This document shows positions 35,739 to 44,970 of a DNA stretch of 64,000 nt, in pieces. The stretch's first letter is position 1. The number at the start of each line of letters is the position of its first letter. Source of the DNA: Bacteroidia bacterium. Its GTDB lineage: Bacteria; Bacteroidota; Bacteroidia; CAIKAF01. The stretch spans positions 1-64,000 of the forward strand of contig JAUHWY010000010.1 in NCBI GenBank assembly GCA_030427255.1, read 5' to 3'. A model generated the notes under the pieces. It worked only from the letters and a program-made list of their open reading frames with translations. It did no database searches and had not been told where the DNA came from. The position numbers were made by a program, and so were the translations under genes.

Positions 35739-35769
35739 TAAAAAAAGCCGTTTGAAACAAACGGCTTTA
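35739..35769. terminator. bidirectional terminator between M1 peptidase and rpmB
   Basis: AAAGCCGTTTG (35744-35754) pairs with CAAACGGCTTT (35758-35768) around a 3-base loop, with a preceding A-run. It terminates rpmB on the minus strand and lies just before the M1 gene start. Confidence 0.85.
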
Positions 35770-35790
35770 CAAATAGATATTTAGCAAGAA

Positions 35791-36027
35791 TTAATCCAAG
35801 TACCCTTTTACTTTGGCTCTTTTCATAGCTTCTTGAATGCCCACTTTATTGATTATGCGCAGACCTTTGGCAGATACCTTAAGTACAATCCAGCGATCTT
35901 CTTCGGGCAAATAAAATTTCTTTTTAAACAGGTTTGGACGAAATACCCTGCGGGTTTTCCTGTTGGAGTGGGAAACGTTGTTTCCGGTGATGGTCTTTTT
36001 TCCTGTAATTTGACAAACGCGCGCCAT
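35791..36027 (-). CDS. rpmB: 50S ribosomal protein L28
   Basis: The 78-residue protein matches L28 throughout (MARVCQITGKKTITGNNVSH, RRVFRPNLFKKKFYLPEE, KVSAKGLRIINKVG). In many Bacteroidota rpmB is followed by rpmG and a DUF4295 gene; here it is alone, closed by a terminator, with a good promoter directly upstream. Confidence 0.97.
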   Translation of the reverse strand: MARVCQITGKKTITGNNVSHSNRKTRRVFRPNLFKKKFYLPEEDRWIVLKVSAKGLRIINKVGIQEAMKRAKVKGYLD

Positions 36028-36060
36028 GGTAATAATTGCTTGTTTCTTCTAAGGGAGGGG

Positions 36061-36091
36061 CAAAGATAATCGGGCGAGGCTAATTTCCCAA
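36061..36091 (-). promoter_or_regulatory. promoter of rpmB
   Basis: On the minus strand TTG (36089-36091), a 20-bp spacer and TATCTTTG (36061-36068) fit the Bacteroidota housekeeping consensus exactly. It lies 33 bp before ATG 36027. It is the cleanest promoter in the window. Confidence 0.75.
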
Positions 36092-36102
36092 GAAAAAATG
36101 CC

Positions 36103-36960
36103 TCAATGTTGAGGAAAAACCTCAGAGGCTAGGCGCAGGGCTTCTTCAAAGGCCGGTTTTTGGATGTTCAAAGCCGCTTTTTGACTTTCCAAGAAAGCCA
36201 CAAGCGCTTCGGTGGGTAAATTACCTGTCAATTCATCCTTGGCCATTGGGCATCCTCCAAAACCATGCAGGGCACCGTCAAATTGCACACAACCTGCATC
36301 CCAGGCTGCCTCAAGATTGGGCTTTAGGTTATCGGGCCGAGTATGCAAATGAGCTCCGGCTTGCACCTCCGGAAAATGCTTGTTTAGGTGATTCCAGAGG
36401 TATTTTATTTGGTTTGGTTGGGCTTCCCCAATGGTATCCGATAAGCTAACCCAGAGCAGCTCCTCAGCCTTTAGCTTTTCTACCCATTCCAAGACTAAGT
36501 CTTCGTGGTATGGGTCTCCATAAGGGTTTCCAAAGGCCATGGAAATATACACCTGTACTTTTTTTCCGTTTTTATGCGCCAAATCTCGAATGCTAAGCAA
36601 TCGGTGCCAAGACTCGGAGAGGTTGGATTTAATGTTGCGCTCCAAAAAAGTATTGGAAATGGAAAAGGGGAAACCCAACCAAGCCACATGCTCAAAGGGA
36701 AGGGAACGTTCTGCTCCTTTTAGGTTTCCAACAATGGCCAATAGTTCAGGAAGGTCCATGCCTTCCAGTGCTTGAGCTACCTCCTCTGTATCGGCCATTT
36801 GTGGTATGGCTTTGGGATGCACAAAACTGCCAAAGTCAATACGATGAAACCCACATCGACAAAGGGCCTTTATGTACTTGATTTTTTGCTCGGTAGGAAT
36901 GAATGTATGGATGCCTTGCATGGCATCACGTGGACATTCGGTTATGCGTACCTGGTTCAT
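36103..36960 (-). CDS. hydroxymethylglutaryl-CoA lyase
   Basis: Cleaves HMG-CoA to acetoacetate and acetyl-CoA in leucine catabolism. The 285-residue TIM-barrel protein has ITECPRDAMQG (substrate-binding Arg-Asp), AHLHTRPDN (metal-binding His-x-His) and the HMGL signature GFGGCPMAKDELTGNLPTE. It overlaps the pyrD stop by one base on the same strand, probably for translational coupling rather than a shared pathway. Confidence 0.93.
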   Translation of the reverse strand: MNQVRITECPRDAMQGIHTFIPTEQKIKYIKALCRCGFHRIDFGSFVHPKAIPQMADTEEVAQALEGMDLPELLAIVGNLKGAERSLPFEHVAWLGFPFSISNTFLERNIKSNLSESWHRLLSIRDLAHKNGKKVQVYISMAFGNPYGDPYHEDLVLEWVEKLKAEELLWVSLSDTIGEAQPNQIKYLWNHLNKHFPEVQAGAHLHTRPDNLKPNLEAAWDAGCVQFDGALHGFGGCPMAKDELTGNLPTEALVAFLESQKAALNIQKPAFEEALRLASEVFPQH

Positions 36961-37976
36961 TAGGGTGCAAAGTTACCTAAACCTTTGGCTAATTTTTGAA
37001 TGAGGCTAGGCCCTTTGTATACAAAACCGGTATATACTTGAATCAAACTGGCCCCTGCTTGCCGCATAACTCTGGCTTTTTTAAAGCTATCAATGCCGCC
37101 ACAAGCAATAATGGGGAGCTTGCCATTGGTTTTTTGATGGATAAACTGCACCCGTTCCAAGGCCCGGTTAAATAAAGGAACTCCACTAAGGCCTCCTTGA
37201 ATTTTCATGGCTTTTTTGCTCGAATTGCTTGACCTAAGGCTGGAGGTGTTGGTGGCAATTACTCCATCAATTTTAAGCTCCATTAAAACCTGTAAAACAG
37301 CTTCCAGTTGTTCAAAGGACATGTCGGGATCCAATTTTACGAACAAGGGTCTTTGGGGCTCAAGTTCCCGGTTTAATTTCACCAGAGGCAGCAGCAGTTC
37401 ACGAAGAGCTTTGGGGGCTTGGAGAGCTCTTAGCTCCGGCGTATTTGGAGAGCTCACATTTATGGTAAAATAATCTACGTAGGGATGGAGTGTTTGTAAG
37501 CCTTTTAAGTAATCGTTTTGGGCATGCTCGTTTGGGGTTTGTTTGTTTTTCCCAATATTCCCTCCAATTAGGCAACCTTTTCGCTTGCGTTTTTGAAGTT
37601 TACGGGCCACTTTTTCAATTCCTGCATTGTTGAATCCCATTCGGTTGATTAGGGCTTTCTCTTTTTTGAGCCTAAACAAGCGAGGTTTGGGGTTTCCGGT
37701 TTGGGGTAGTGGAGTAACGGTGCCAATTTCGGCAAATCCAAAACCAAAGTGGCTCCAATATTCTGCCAATTCTGCGTTTTTATCCATACCCGCAGCAAGG
37801 CCCACTCGGTTTGGAAATTGTAAACCTGCGATTTCTACAGGAGCTAAACAATGCTTTGGAATCCGATACTTTATAAAGCCTAAGGCTTTACCCACAAACA
37901 AAAGGCGGAAAACCAATCGATGAGTGAACTCAGCCGGTAAAAGGAACAGAAGCTTGGTTACCCCTCTGTACCACAT
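36960..37976 (-). CDS. pyrD: dihydroorotate dehydrogenase (quinone), class 2
   Basis: The membrane-associated flavoenzyme oxidises dihydroorotate in pyrimidine synthesis. The 338-residue chain has the N-terminal membrane-binding helices of class 2, VGLAAGMDKNAE, RMGFNNAGI, the catalytic serine in TINVSSPNTPELRALQ, and VKLDPDMS. The gene is first of a two-gene unit with HMG-CoA lyase and starts 3 bp after the stop of the upstream lipoprotein gene. Confidence 0.96.
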   Translation of the reverse strand: MWYRGVTKLLFLLPAEFTHRLVFRLLFVGKALGFIKYRIPKHCLAPVEIAGLQFPNRVGLAAGMDKNAELAEYWSHFGFGFAEIGTVTPLPQTGNPKPRLFRLKKEKALINRMGFNNAGIEKVARKLQKRKRKGCLIGGNIGKNKQTPNEHAQNDYLKGLQTLHPYVDYFTINVSSPNTPELRALQAPKALRELLLPLVKLNRELEPQRPLFVKLDPDMSFEQLEAVLQVLMELKIDGVIATNTSSLRSSNSSKKAMKIQGGLSGVPLFNRALERVQFIHQKTNGKLPIIACGGIDSFKKARVMRQAGASLIQVYTGFVYKGPSLIQKLAKGLGNFAP

Positions 37977-37979
37977 TAT

Positions 37980-38585
37980 TTAGACCATTTTTAGGAGATA
38001 AACCAGCAGTAAAATTAGGCCTGCTGCTAGTGCAATAGACCCTATGGCCCAAAAGAGCCAAGCCAAAACAAAGCCATTGCCTGCTCCAAGAATGCCTGCC
38101 AAGAGTAGTAAAATCAGACCAATACCGCAGAGCACTAATCCCCACCACAAAAGGCTATCTTCCGCTACTTGATTCTCCTCCAAAGCTGAAATTTGATCTT
38201 CTCTTAAGCTTTGCAACAAAACATCCATTGGGTTTTCGAAGCGGTTGGCTTGAAGGCCGGGAAAACTTCTTTGAGGAATAGAAAGGAGTTGACGCTTCTT
38301 TGCGGCTTTTGATGTAGAAGACTTTTGGATTTGGGGACCTACTTGAGCCTCCGGGCTTGTGGCGTCAATTATTGAAGATTCCTTTGGAGTGCTTTGTTTT
38401 TCAGCTTGTGAATCTTGGGGCAACTCTTCAGAAGCTTCCGCTTTTGCGGTATGATTTTGAGAAGATTGACCTTTCCACCGGTAGTGTGCATATTCTCTGT
38501 TTCCTGCACAACTAAACAAAAGCATGGATAATACAACTACGGCAATAGCTGTAAAAGTGAATCTATGAACGTAGGAGGAAATCAT
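37980..38585 (-). CDS. lipoprotein with C-terminal membrane helices, unknown function
   Basis: I do not recognise the family. The 201-residue protein has a lipobox (VVLSMLLFSCAGN), a long Ser/Gln/Glu-rich linker to about residue 135, and two or three C-terminal hydrophobic helices (about 145-198, WWGLVLCGIGLILLLLAGIL). The combination of a lipid anchor and terminal helices is unusual. It precedes pyrD by 3 bp. Confidence 0.7.
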   Translation of the reverse strand: MISSYVHRFTFTAIAVVVLSMLLFSCAGNREYAHYRWKGQSSQNHTAKAEASEELPQDSQAEKQSTPKESSIIDATSPEAQVGPQIQKSSTSKAAKKRQLLSIPQRSFPGLQANRFENPMDVLLQSLREDQISALEENQVAEDSLLWWGLVLCGIGLILLLLAGILGAGNGFVLAWLFWAIGSIALAAGLILLLVYLLKMV

Positions 38586-38603
38586 AGTGGTAATGGTTTT
38601 GGA

Positions 38604-39110
38604 TTATTTAGTGAATCTGTAGTTGGCGCCAAAGCTTAACAGAATTCCATAATCTTGGGGTCCGGCAAAGAACATGGGGGCCTTGACGCTGAAATCAAGG
38701 AGCCAATTATCGGTTATCATAGCTCGGGTACCGATTTGAGGCTGAAGGTAAAAACCCTCACGCTGAAATATGGATCCACCTATGTCTGTTCCCACGTAAG
38801 GAAACAAGTTGCCTAGGGGATGTTGGTATTCCACATGGGCACTTACCAAGAGGCTTTGAAGTGGCTCCAACACATTACCGCTTCCAAAATCGCGCAGTTC
38901 TTGGTTGTACAAGTGAGCGACACGGCCGCCTACGCCAAGTTTCTCCCAAAAATGGTAGGTGTATTCGCCGGTTGTGGCCAAGTAGGTAGTGCCACCCCTT
39001 TGCAGGGCCGGGCCTACTCCGAAATTTAAGCCTACGGCATGTTGTGCAATGGATTCTTTGCTAAATCCGATAGCAAAGAGAAAAACGAAAAATAAAATAT
39101 ACCTTTTCAT
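38604..39110 (-). CDS. outer-membrane beta-barrel protein
   Basis: A 168-residue protein with a signal peptide (MKRYILFFVFLFAIGFSKESIAQ) and alternating beta-strand segments with aromatic ends (GLNFGVGPALQRGG, GEYTYHFWEKLGVGGRVAHLY, SVKAPMFFAGPQDYGILLSFGANYRF), ending in F-T-K. This fits a small eight-stranded barrel of unknown role. ATG 39110 is chosen; an upstream ATG would put 15 hydrophilic residues before the signal peptide. Confidence 0.75.
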   Translation of the reverse strand: MKRYILFFVFLFAIGFSKESIAQHAVGLNFGVGPALQRGGTTYLATTGEYTYHFWEKLGVGGRVAHLYNQELRDFGSGNVLEPLQSLLVSAHVEYQHPLGNLFPYVGTDIGGSIFQREGFYLQPQIGTRAMITDNWLLDFSVKAPMFFAGPQDYGILLSFGANYRFTK

Positions 39111-39204
39111 GGGTTCTAATCGGGTAATGATTCTGCAAAAATGAGACATTTGCATGGAATTCCATAAATTAAGCTAAAAAAGAAGCATTTTAAACATTAA
39201 ATCT

Positions 39205-39957
39205 ATGGCCAACACCTGTATTTTACTGAGGCACGGACAAAGCAAATGGAATCTGGAAAATCGATTCACCGGTTGGGTGAATGTTCCACTAAGCCCTCAA
39301 GGAGTTGCTGAAGCCACCACCGCAGGAAAGATTTTGAAGGAGGCCGGGCTCATCCCAAAAGCCGCATTCACCTCTTACTTGCAAAGAGCCATTAAAACTT
39401 TATGGCTGGCTTTAGAAGAGGCAGAATGCATGCACATCCCAGTTGAAAAGTCTTGGCGTCTCAACGAAAAGCACTACGGCGCTTTGCAAGGTTTGGACAA
39501 ATCAGAGACAGCTGCAAAATATGGAGAGGAGCAAGTATTGCTTTGGAGAAGAGGATATGATGTTCAATCTCCGGCTCTAGATGCTAAAGACCCTCAACAT
39601 CCTGCTAATCAAGAAATGTATCAGGGCATTGACCCCTCTCTTTTGCCTTCTACAGAGTCCCTAAAAGATACTTTACATCGCTTGTTGCCCTTTTGGGAAC
39701 AACAGATTGTGCCCTCCCTAAAACAGCACAAAACCATTGTGGTGGCTGCTCATGGAAATAGTCTTAGAGCCATTGTGCAACATGTAAAGGGGCTAAGCAA
39801 CGATGAGGTGCTCAAGCTCAATATCCCAACAGGAGTCCCTTATGTGTTTGAACTAGATAACGACGGAAAATACCTGAGCGACCGATACCTTTTAGATGAG
39901 CAGGAGCTTGAGGCTAGGCTTCAGGAAGTGGCCAACCAAGGAAAATCGCGTTCATGA
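39205..39957 (+). CDS. gpmA: 2,3-bisphosphoglycerate-dependent phosphoglycerate mutase
   Basis: Interconverts 3- and 2-phosphoglycerate in glycolysis. The 250-residue protein has the catalytic LLRHGQSKWN motif with the phosphohistidine, RLNEKHYGALQGLDK, and VAAHGNSLRA. The gene overlaps the next one by 4 bp (ATGA). Confidence 0.95.
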   Translation: MANTCILLRHGQSKWNLENRFTGWVNVPLSPQGVAEATTAGKILKEAGLIPKAAFTSYLQRAIKTLWLALEEAECMHIPVEKSWRLNEKHYGALQGLDKSETAAKYGEEQVLLWRRGYDVQSPALDAKDPQHPANQEMYQGIDPSLLPSTESLKDTLHRLLPFWEQQIVPSLKQHKTIVVAAHGNSLRAIVQHVKGLSNDEVLKLNIPTGVPYVFELDNDGKYLSDRYLLDEQELEARLQEVANQGKSRS

Positions 39958-40667
39958 GCAAAAAGCACTGGGCAATCGGAGATGTGCACGGTTGTGGTAA
40001 GACCTTGGAAGCCCTCATCAACCAAATTCAGCCGGGAAAAGAGGATCAGATTACCTTTTTGGGCGACCTGATTGACCGAGGCTCCACGCACCTTCGCTTG
40101 TTTTCTCTGCTTGAGGAGCTTATGCAAACCTGCAGCATAGAGGTAATCCGCGGCAATCACGAACAAGCGTATTTGGAGGCTCTGCTAGAAGTTCCACAGA
40201 AAAACTGGTTGGGAAAGGTAAAGCGTCCTTTATTGGAGGTTTGGAAAAGCTACGGAGGAGAAACGCTGCTCAAAGAGTTTGGATGTGCGCTACCCGAAGA
40301 ACTTCCGGAGTTTTTTATTGAATTGGTTAAGGGTTCCGTGGCTTACCGCGAAGTCCCCGAAGCCTTTTTGGTACACGCCGGATTTGATTTTCGCTCCCCA
40401 AATCCTTTTGAAGACACCCAAGCCATGATGTGGATTCGAGATTTTGATGTGGACTTGGAAATCACGGGCGGAAAACGTGTGGTGCACGGTCACGTACCGG
40501 TGTCTTTGGAGCTTATAGAGCAAAGTCTTAAGCATCCAAAGTATGGATTTGTAGACATTGATAATGGTTGCGTGTACCGAGACCAACCCGGTATGGGAAA
40601 CCTAATTGCATTGGAATTATCTTCCTTTTCTATGGTGGTGCAGGCCAACCAAGAACCTTATTATTAA
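39954..40667 (+). CDS. PPP-type serine/threonine or diadenosine phosphatase
   Basis: The calcineurin-like phosphoesterase has the full PPP metal signature GDVHG, GDLIDRG and GNHE, and a C-terminal HGHVPVS. At 237 residues it resembles bacterial PrpA/ApaH-type enzymes, but the substrate cannot be told. It lies between gpmA and an AAA ATPase, with start and stop overlaps on both sides, so the three are one transcription unit. Confidence 0.88.
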   Translation: MSKKHWAIGDVHGCGKTLEALINQIQPGKEDQITFLGDLIDRGSTHLRLFSLLEELMQTCSIEVIRGNHEQAYLEALLEVPQKNWLGKVKRPLLEVWKSYGGETLLKEFGCALPEELPEFFIELVKGSVAYREVPEAFLVHAGFDFRSPNPFEDTQAMMWIRDFDVDLEITGGKRVVHGHVPVSLELIEQSLKHPKYGFVDIDNGCVYRDQPGMGNLIALELSSFSMVVQANQEPYY

Positions 40668-41209
40668 TGAAACCAATTGTTTTAACAGGCCCTCCGGGCT
40701 CAGGGAAAACCTCCCTTATTTCCGCTTTAGAAGCAGACGGGTTTCCTGTTTTTCATGAAATTTCAAGAGATATCATTGCTCGAGAAAAAGAAAGGGATGG
40801 AGACCTATTGCCATGGAAAGACCACGAAGGTTTCCACCGGGAAGTGGTGAGGGGACGAAAGCAACAATTAAAAGAAGCCTTGGCCCTTAAAGGTCCTGTT
40901 TTTTTGGATCGGGGAGTTCCCGACGGCTTTGGTTACTTATTGGCTGAGGGCTCCGTATTGACCCAGGATACCGTGGGTAAGCTGAAAGGCCTGCCTTACC
41001 ACAACCAGGTTTTTTTTACACCACCTTGGGAGGCCATTTTTACCAAAGATGCTCAGCGCTGGGAAGATTTTGAACATGCCGAAGCCATACACCGCGGTCT
41101 AGTAGACATCTATGAGCGCTTAGGCTTTGAAATACACCTTTTGCCCTTTGTTTCTGTTCAAGAGCGTATGGAGCATATTTTATCCGTTTTAAAAACGGAT
41201 AAAACCTAA
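40667..41209 (+). CDS. AAA_28-type P-loop ATPase
   Basis: A 180-residue P-loop protein with Walker A GPPGSGKTS near the N-terminus, EISRDIIAREKE, and FLDRGVPDGFGYL, all typical of AAA_28 proteins of unknown function. The TAATG junction couples it to the phosphatase. An in-frame start upstream at 40568 lies inside the previous gene and is rejected. Confidence 0.85.
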   Translation: MKPIVLTGPPGSGKTSLISALEADGFPVFHEISRDIIAREKERDGDLLPWKDHEGFHREVVRGRKQQLKEALALKGPVFLDRGVPDGFGYLLAEGSVLTQDTVGKLKGLPYHNQVFFTPPWEAIFTKDAQRWEDFEHAEAIHRGLVDIYERLGFEIHLLPFVSVQERMEHILSVLKTDKT

Positions 41210-41229
41210 GGCAATACGTAAATTAGAGC

Positions 41230-43122
41230 ATGCAAGAACCTTTAGCTTTCCTCAAAAAATATTGGGGCTACGATTCCTTTAGGCCTTTGCAAGAAGATAT
41301 TGTTCGGCATGCCGCAGAAGGAAAAGACACCTTGGCATTGCTGCCCACAGGAGGGGGTAAAAGCATTTGCTTTCAAGTACCGGGCCTTATGCGTCCGGGT
41401 CTGTGCTTGGTGATTTCGCCCTTGATTGCATTGATGCAAGACCAGGTTCAGAATTTAAAACGGCGAGGAATTGCAGCGGCCACCTTGAGCAGTCATCAGA
41501 GCCGTGCGGCCTCCGAACAGTGGATGAGTCAAGCGGCCGACGGTAGTCTTAAGTTTTTGTACGTTTCTCCGGAGCGCCTTCAAAACCCTTATTTTTTGGA
41601 GTGGATCGAAAAGGTGCCGGTGGGACTTATTGCGGTGGATGAGGCCCATTGTATTTCGCAATGGGGCTATGATTTTAGGCCAAGCTACCTGCACATTGCC
41701 AAACTTAGGGAGTGGCTTCCCAAAGTTCCGGTCTTGGCCTTAACGGCTACAGCTACTCCGGAGGTGGTGCAAGACATGCAGGAAAAATTGGCCTTTGGAA
41801 AGGAAGCCAAGGTGTTTAGCAAGAGTTTTGAGCGTCCCAACTTGTGCTATGCTGTAGTACACTCCGATAACAAGCTTGAGCGTTTGGAGGTTTTTTTAAC
41901 TCGAACTCCTGGAAGCGCCGTAGTTTATTTACGAAACAGAAAAAAGACCGAGTGGGTAGCCGAATGGCTTAATCGACGGGGCATTTCGGCCTCTTTTTAT
42001 CATGGAGGACTAGACCCGCAACAACGAAGCGAACGGCAAGCGACTTGGATTAAAGGCGATACTCGAGTAATGGCTGCTACCAATGCCTTTGGAATGGGCA
42101 TTGACAAACCGGACGTGCGGGCTGTTGCTCACTTGGATTTGCCTGACTCTCTTGAGGCTTACTTTCAAGAGGCAGGGAGGGCAGGGAGAGATGAGGCTCC
42201 TGCCAGGGCGCTGGCCATCGTGAATTTAGAAGATCAACATCGCCTGTTGGAACATTTGAGCCAACGTTTTCCTCCGCTGGTTTTGATTCGAAAAGTAGTG
42301 CAGCGAATAATGCAGTGGCATCATTTGGTAGATGGAACCGGTCCGGGACGGTGGATGGAGCTAAACCTTTCTGCTTTGGCCGAAGCGTGCGGTTGTAGCT
42401 CACAAGAATGCATGTCCGTACTTAAGCTTATGGAACAGGCAGGTTATTGGGAACTCCCGGAGCTCAAAACAGATTGTTATTACTTAAAGCTGAATGGAAG
42501 CCCCCAAGCCCTCCGATCTATGAACATTTCTGAGGAGGCCTTGGATTTGGCCGAAAAGCTCATGCGGAGATCGGTAGGCATTATGGAAAGCCGAATGCCC
42601 GTTAGAAAAGAAAGGTTGCAAAAATGGTGCAGTGGCTATCGACAGAAACAAGCAGAAGTGTTGCTAAAGGAGTTGGAGAAATTTAAGGCATTGCACATTT
42701 TAGACCCCGGAAAAGGAACGCTTTGGCTTAAAACACGGAATGAACTCCCCTCGGCCGCAAATCTTGTTTTGCCTCCGGAAATCTATACGGAAAGGAAACA
42801 AATACTCAAGAAAAAGGTGCAGGCGGTTTTAGACTATGCCTTTCAGGAAGATTGTTGCCGCTCTGTGGCGCTTATACGGTATTTTGGGCAAGAAGCGCCT
42901 AAGCCCTGTGGTGTTTGTGATGTGTGCTTAAGACTTAAGAAAGCAGCCCCAGCTCAAGATTTGTTAAGTCAGGTAAGAAATGAAAAGCGGCATTGGAGAA
43001 TGGAAGAACTGTTGTTTAAGTATCCAAGTTTGGCGGAGGGGCAAAGGCATGTATTGGAAGACTGGGTGGCAAAAGGATATGTGAAGCATACCGGTGGAGG
43101 GTCTTTGGAATTTGAAAGTTAA
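41230..43122 (+). CDS. recQ: RecQ family DNA helicase
   Basis: A 3'-5' DNA helicase. The 630-residue protein has Q-motif FRPLQEDIV, Walker A LLPTGGGKS (38-46), DEAH (137-140), TATATPEV, QEAGRAGRDE, a zinc-binding RQC segment with cysteines in QEDCC...CGVCDVCLR (near 550-570) and a winged helix. No HRDC domain is visible and the C-terminus is short. It is a RecQ-type enzyme, but with two or more recQ paralogues common in Bacteroidota it may not be the main one. Confidence 0.92.
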   Translation: MQEPLAFLKKYWGYDSFRPLQEDIVRHAAEGKDTLALLPTGGGKSICFQVPGLMRPGLCLVISPLIALMQDQVQNLKRRGIAAATLSSHQSRAASEQWMSQAADGSLKFLYVSPERLQNPYFLEWIEKVPVGLIAVDEAHCISQWGYDFRPSYLHIAKLREWLPKVPVLALTATATPEVVQDMQEKLAFGKEAKVFSKSFERPNLCYAVVHSDNKLERLEVFLTRTPGSAVVYLRNRKKTEWVAEWLNRRGISASFYHGGLDPQQRSERQATWIKGDTRVMAATNAFGMGIDKPDVRAVAHLDLPDSLEAYFQEAGRAGRDEAPARALAIVNLEDQHRLLEHLSQRFPPLVLIRKVVQRIMQWHHLVDGTGPGRWMELNLSALAEACGCSSQECMSVLKLMEQAGYWELPELKTDCYYLKLNGSPQALRSMNISEEALDLAEKLMRRSVGIMESRMPVRKERLQKWCSGYRQKQAEVLLKELEKFKALHILDPGKGTLWLKTRNELPSAANLVLPPEIYTERKQILKKKVQAVLDYAFQEDCCRSVALIRYFGQEAPKPCGVCDVCLRLKKAAPAQDLLSQVRNEKRHWRMEELLFKYPSLAEGQRHVLEDWVAKGYVKHTGGGSLEFES

Positions 43123-43158
43123 TTGTTTGGCTTAGCCCAGGAATCTAAATGTGAAGAA

Positions 43159-43328
43159 GGCCCTGGGGAGGAGCCAAAAAGCCCGGAGCACAAAGCCTTA
43201 GGGAGGCAGGGACTGAGGATGCGGCGCGCAGCAAGCACCCGGAAGCCTTGCCTCCCTTAGGCTTTGGGCGAGGACTTGGAGGCGGATACCCAAGCAGGAG
43301 CTTTTTGTTGGGCAATGCTCCTGGGCCC
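43159..43328. repeat. GC-rich folded intergenic element, copy G
   Basis: Ends GGCCC (43159-43163) and GGGCCCC (43323-43329). A 16-bp stem with one mismatch pairs 43192-43207 with 43250-43265. The loop region 43212-43245 is a 34-bp exact inverted match to 51282-51315 in copy H. The two copies align over about 130 bp, with stem arms changed in a compensatory way. It lies between convergent recQ and the propeller-like gene. Confidence 0.85.
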
Positions 43329-43337
43329 CAAATACAT

Positions 43338-44348
43338 TTAAGGAAAAGCAGGAATGTCTCGAATCAAGAGGGTTTGGCCCAATTGAACTATGGCTAAGGA
43401 ATCGGCTGCTGCCAAAAACGAAAAAGGAAATTGTGCCAAGGACGGAGTTCGAAAAAGGGAAGATACATCTTTCCAGGCGCTGCCGCCATTGCTGCTGAGC
43501 AGAATGCGGTTGATGTCTGCATTGTTTTCCAGGATAAGCCAGTGGTTCCCAAAAACAGCTAGCGATGGGTTGGTTTCGGGGCCTAAGGGGTCTTGCCTGA
43601 AATTGTGAAGTTCCCAAGCTTGTTCAAACCGCCCCTTACCTAAGCTTCGGTCTCCAACTACAGCGCTTCTGAGTAGATTTTGATTGCGCAACAAAAGCAT
43701 GGAGTCCAAGGCTAAGCCAAAACCATAGGTTTCGCCTGCTTTGGGAATGGCCAATGGGTTGTGTAGGCTGCCATGGCCCCAAGTTCCGGTATTTTTGTGC
43801 ATCCACCACATGCCCTTATTTGTCCAGAAAAAAACTTCGTCGTGGTCTTGGCAAAAAGCATAAATCAATTCCGGGTCGGGTAGGGGAGGCATGGAGTCGG
43901 GTAGGCTGTGCAGCTGGTATTTTCCATTTTGGTAGCTATACAAGCCTTGGGGAGTCCAAGCAAACAGGTGCTCTTCGTCGCTAAGCAAACCAAACACAGG
44001 CTCTTCTAGTCCGGTAGATTTAAACTCTTGGCCTTCTTCCTCCGTGCTCAAAACGCCTTTTTTGGTGTTGATCCAAAGCCTGCCTTTCCAATATTCGATT
44101 CCTGAGAAAGGGAATAGACCTGCCGATTTGTCTAAGCCGGTTACCGGATAAGGCCGAGCCGGCAAATCTGCCTCTTTTAGGTAAATGTGGCCGCTTTTGT
44201 AGGGCACAACGGAAAAAATGTAGAGGTTTTGATTGCCCTTGGTAAGGTCATAAACCAAACCTTTGATTTGGTTTTGCTCAAAGACCTGTTGCCCAAAAAG
44301 GGAGAAAGGCAGCAAGGCGAGCATGCATATGGTAAACTTTCTTAACAT
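43338..44348 (-). CDS. exported beta-propeller-like protein of unknown function
   Basis: From ATG 44348 it has 336 residues with a signal peptide (MLRKFTICMLALLPFSLFGQ). The mature part is a series of short repeats with W/Y and G (WKGRLWINTKKGVL, LFAWTPQGLYSY, VFFWTNKGMWW, HWLILENNADI), suggesting a beta-propeller as in two-component-sensor or BNR-type proteins. I cannot assign a family. It is divergent from the polyketide locus with 40 bp between starts. Confidence 0.6.
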   Translation of the reverse strand: MLRKFTICMLALLPFSLFGQQVFEQNQIKGLVYDLTKGNQNLYIFSVVPYKSGHIYLKEADLPARPYPVTGLDKSAGLFPFSGIEYWKGRLWINTKKGVLSTEEEGQEFKSTGLEEPVFGLLSDEEHLFAWTPQGLYSYQNGKYQLHSLPDSMPPLPDPELIYAFCQDHDEVFFWTNKGMWWMHKNTGTWGHGSLHNPLAIPKAGETYGFGLALDSMLLLRNQNLLRSAVVGDRSLGKGRFEQAWELHNFRQDPLGPETNPSLAVFGNHWLILENNADINRILLSSNGGSAWKDVSSLFRTPSLAQFPFSFLAAADSLAIVQLGQTLLIRDIPAFP

Positions 44349-44388
44349 AGTGGGGTATTTGCATAAATATACAGACATTTGAAGATAG

Positions 44389-44970
44389 ATGAAATTTACG
44401 GCTTGGTTTGCAACGATACTCTTTGTTTTATTGGCGTTTGGATCAATAAGAGGTCAATGGCCATCGGATCCGGGTGGTTTTGAGTGCCGGTCGGGTGCAG
44501 AGTTGCTTGCCGGCGGGGAAGGACCTTGGCGCAGTTCCCAAAGTTTGGTGCGTTGGTCCTCGGGTAGCGAACGATTAGACATTTGGGTAAGAACCGTTGC
44601 TTTTGGTGCAGATGCCAATCGGTCAGAAGCTTGGGCTCCACAAACCGGTTCGGTTTTTGAAGACAGTCTTTTACTGCATGTGCAAGCACAGGTGCCAAGA
44701 ACCGTTGTAGATAAATTGCTCCAAGGAGAATGGGTAATGCAGCAGGAGTATCCTTGCCAAATACATTACCGGGGACTTAGCTTAGGAAGTCTGCTTCGCT
44801 TGGGAGAAGCCATGGCTGGATCTCGGCAGGCGCCCGGTTCGGTGCCTATGATGCTTTCTACGTATTGGACGCTGCCCATGGGCGAGCCTGTATATTTGGG
44901 AACCGGGTTAAGGCTTCATCAAGACTGGACGCTAACGCTTTCTCGGGCTTGCGTAAATTTGCAGGAGTGA
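44389..44970 (+). CDS. exported protein of unknown function leading the polyketide operon
   Basis: The 193-residue protein begins with a signal peptide (MKFTAWFATILFVLLAFGSIRG). The rest is beta-rich (LDIWVRTVAFGADANRSEAW, VYLGTGLRLHQDWTLTLS) with one WVMQQEYPC segment. No family is recognised. Its TGA overlaps the GTG start of the flavoprotein gene (GTGA), so it is coupled to the biosynthetic operon. A role in handling or localising the product is a guess. Confidence 0.6.
   Translation: MKFTAWFATILFVLLAFGSIRGQWPSDPGGFECRSGAELLAGGEGPWRSSQSLVRWSSGSERLDIWVRTVAFGADANRSEAWAPQTGSVFEDSLLLHVQAQVPRTVVDKLLQGEWVMQQEYPCQIHYRGLSLGSLLRLGEAMAGSRQAPGSVPMMLSTYWTLPMGEPVYLGTGLRLHQDWTLTLSRACVNLQE

Noticed and set aside
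43198-43617. Minus-strand open frame of 139 codons
   Set aside because: It covers element G and the end of the propeller-like gene in another frame.
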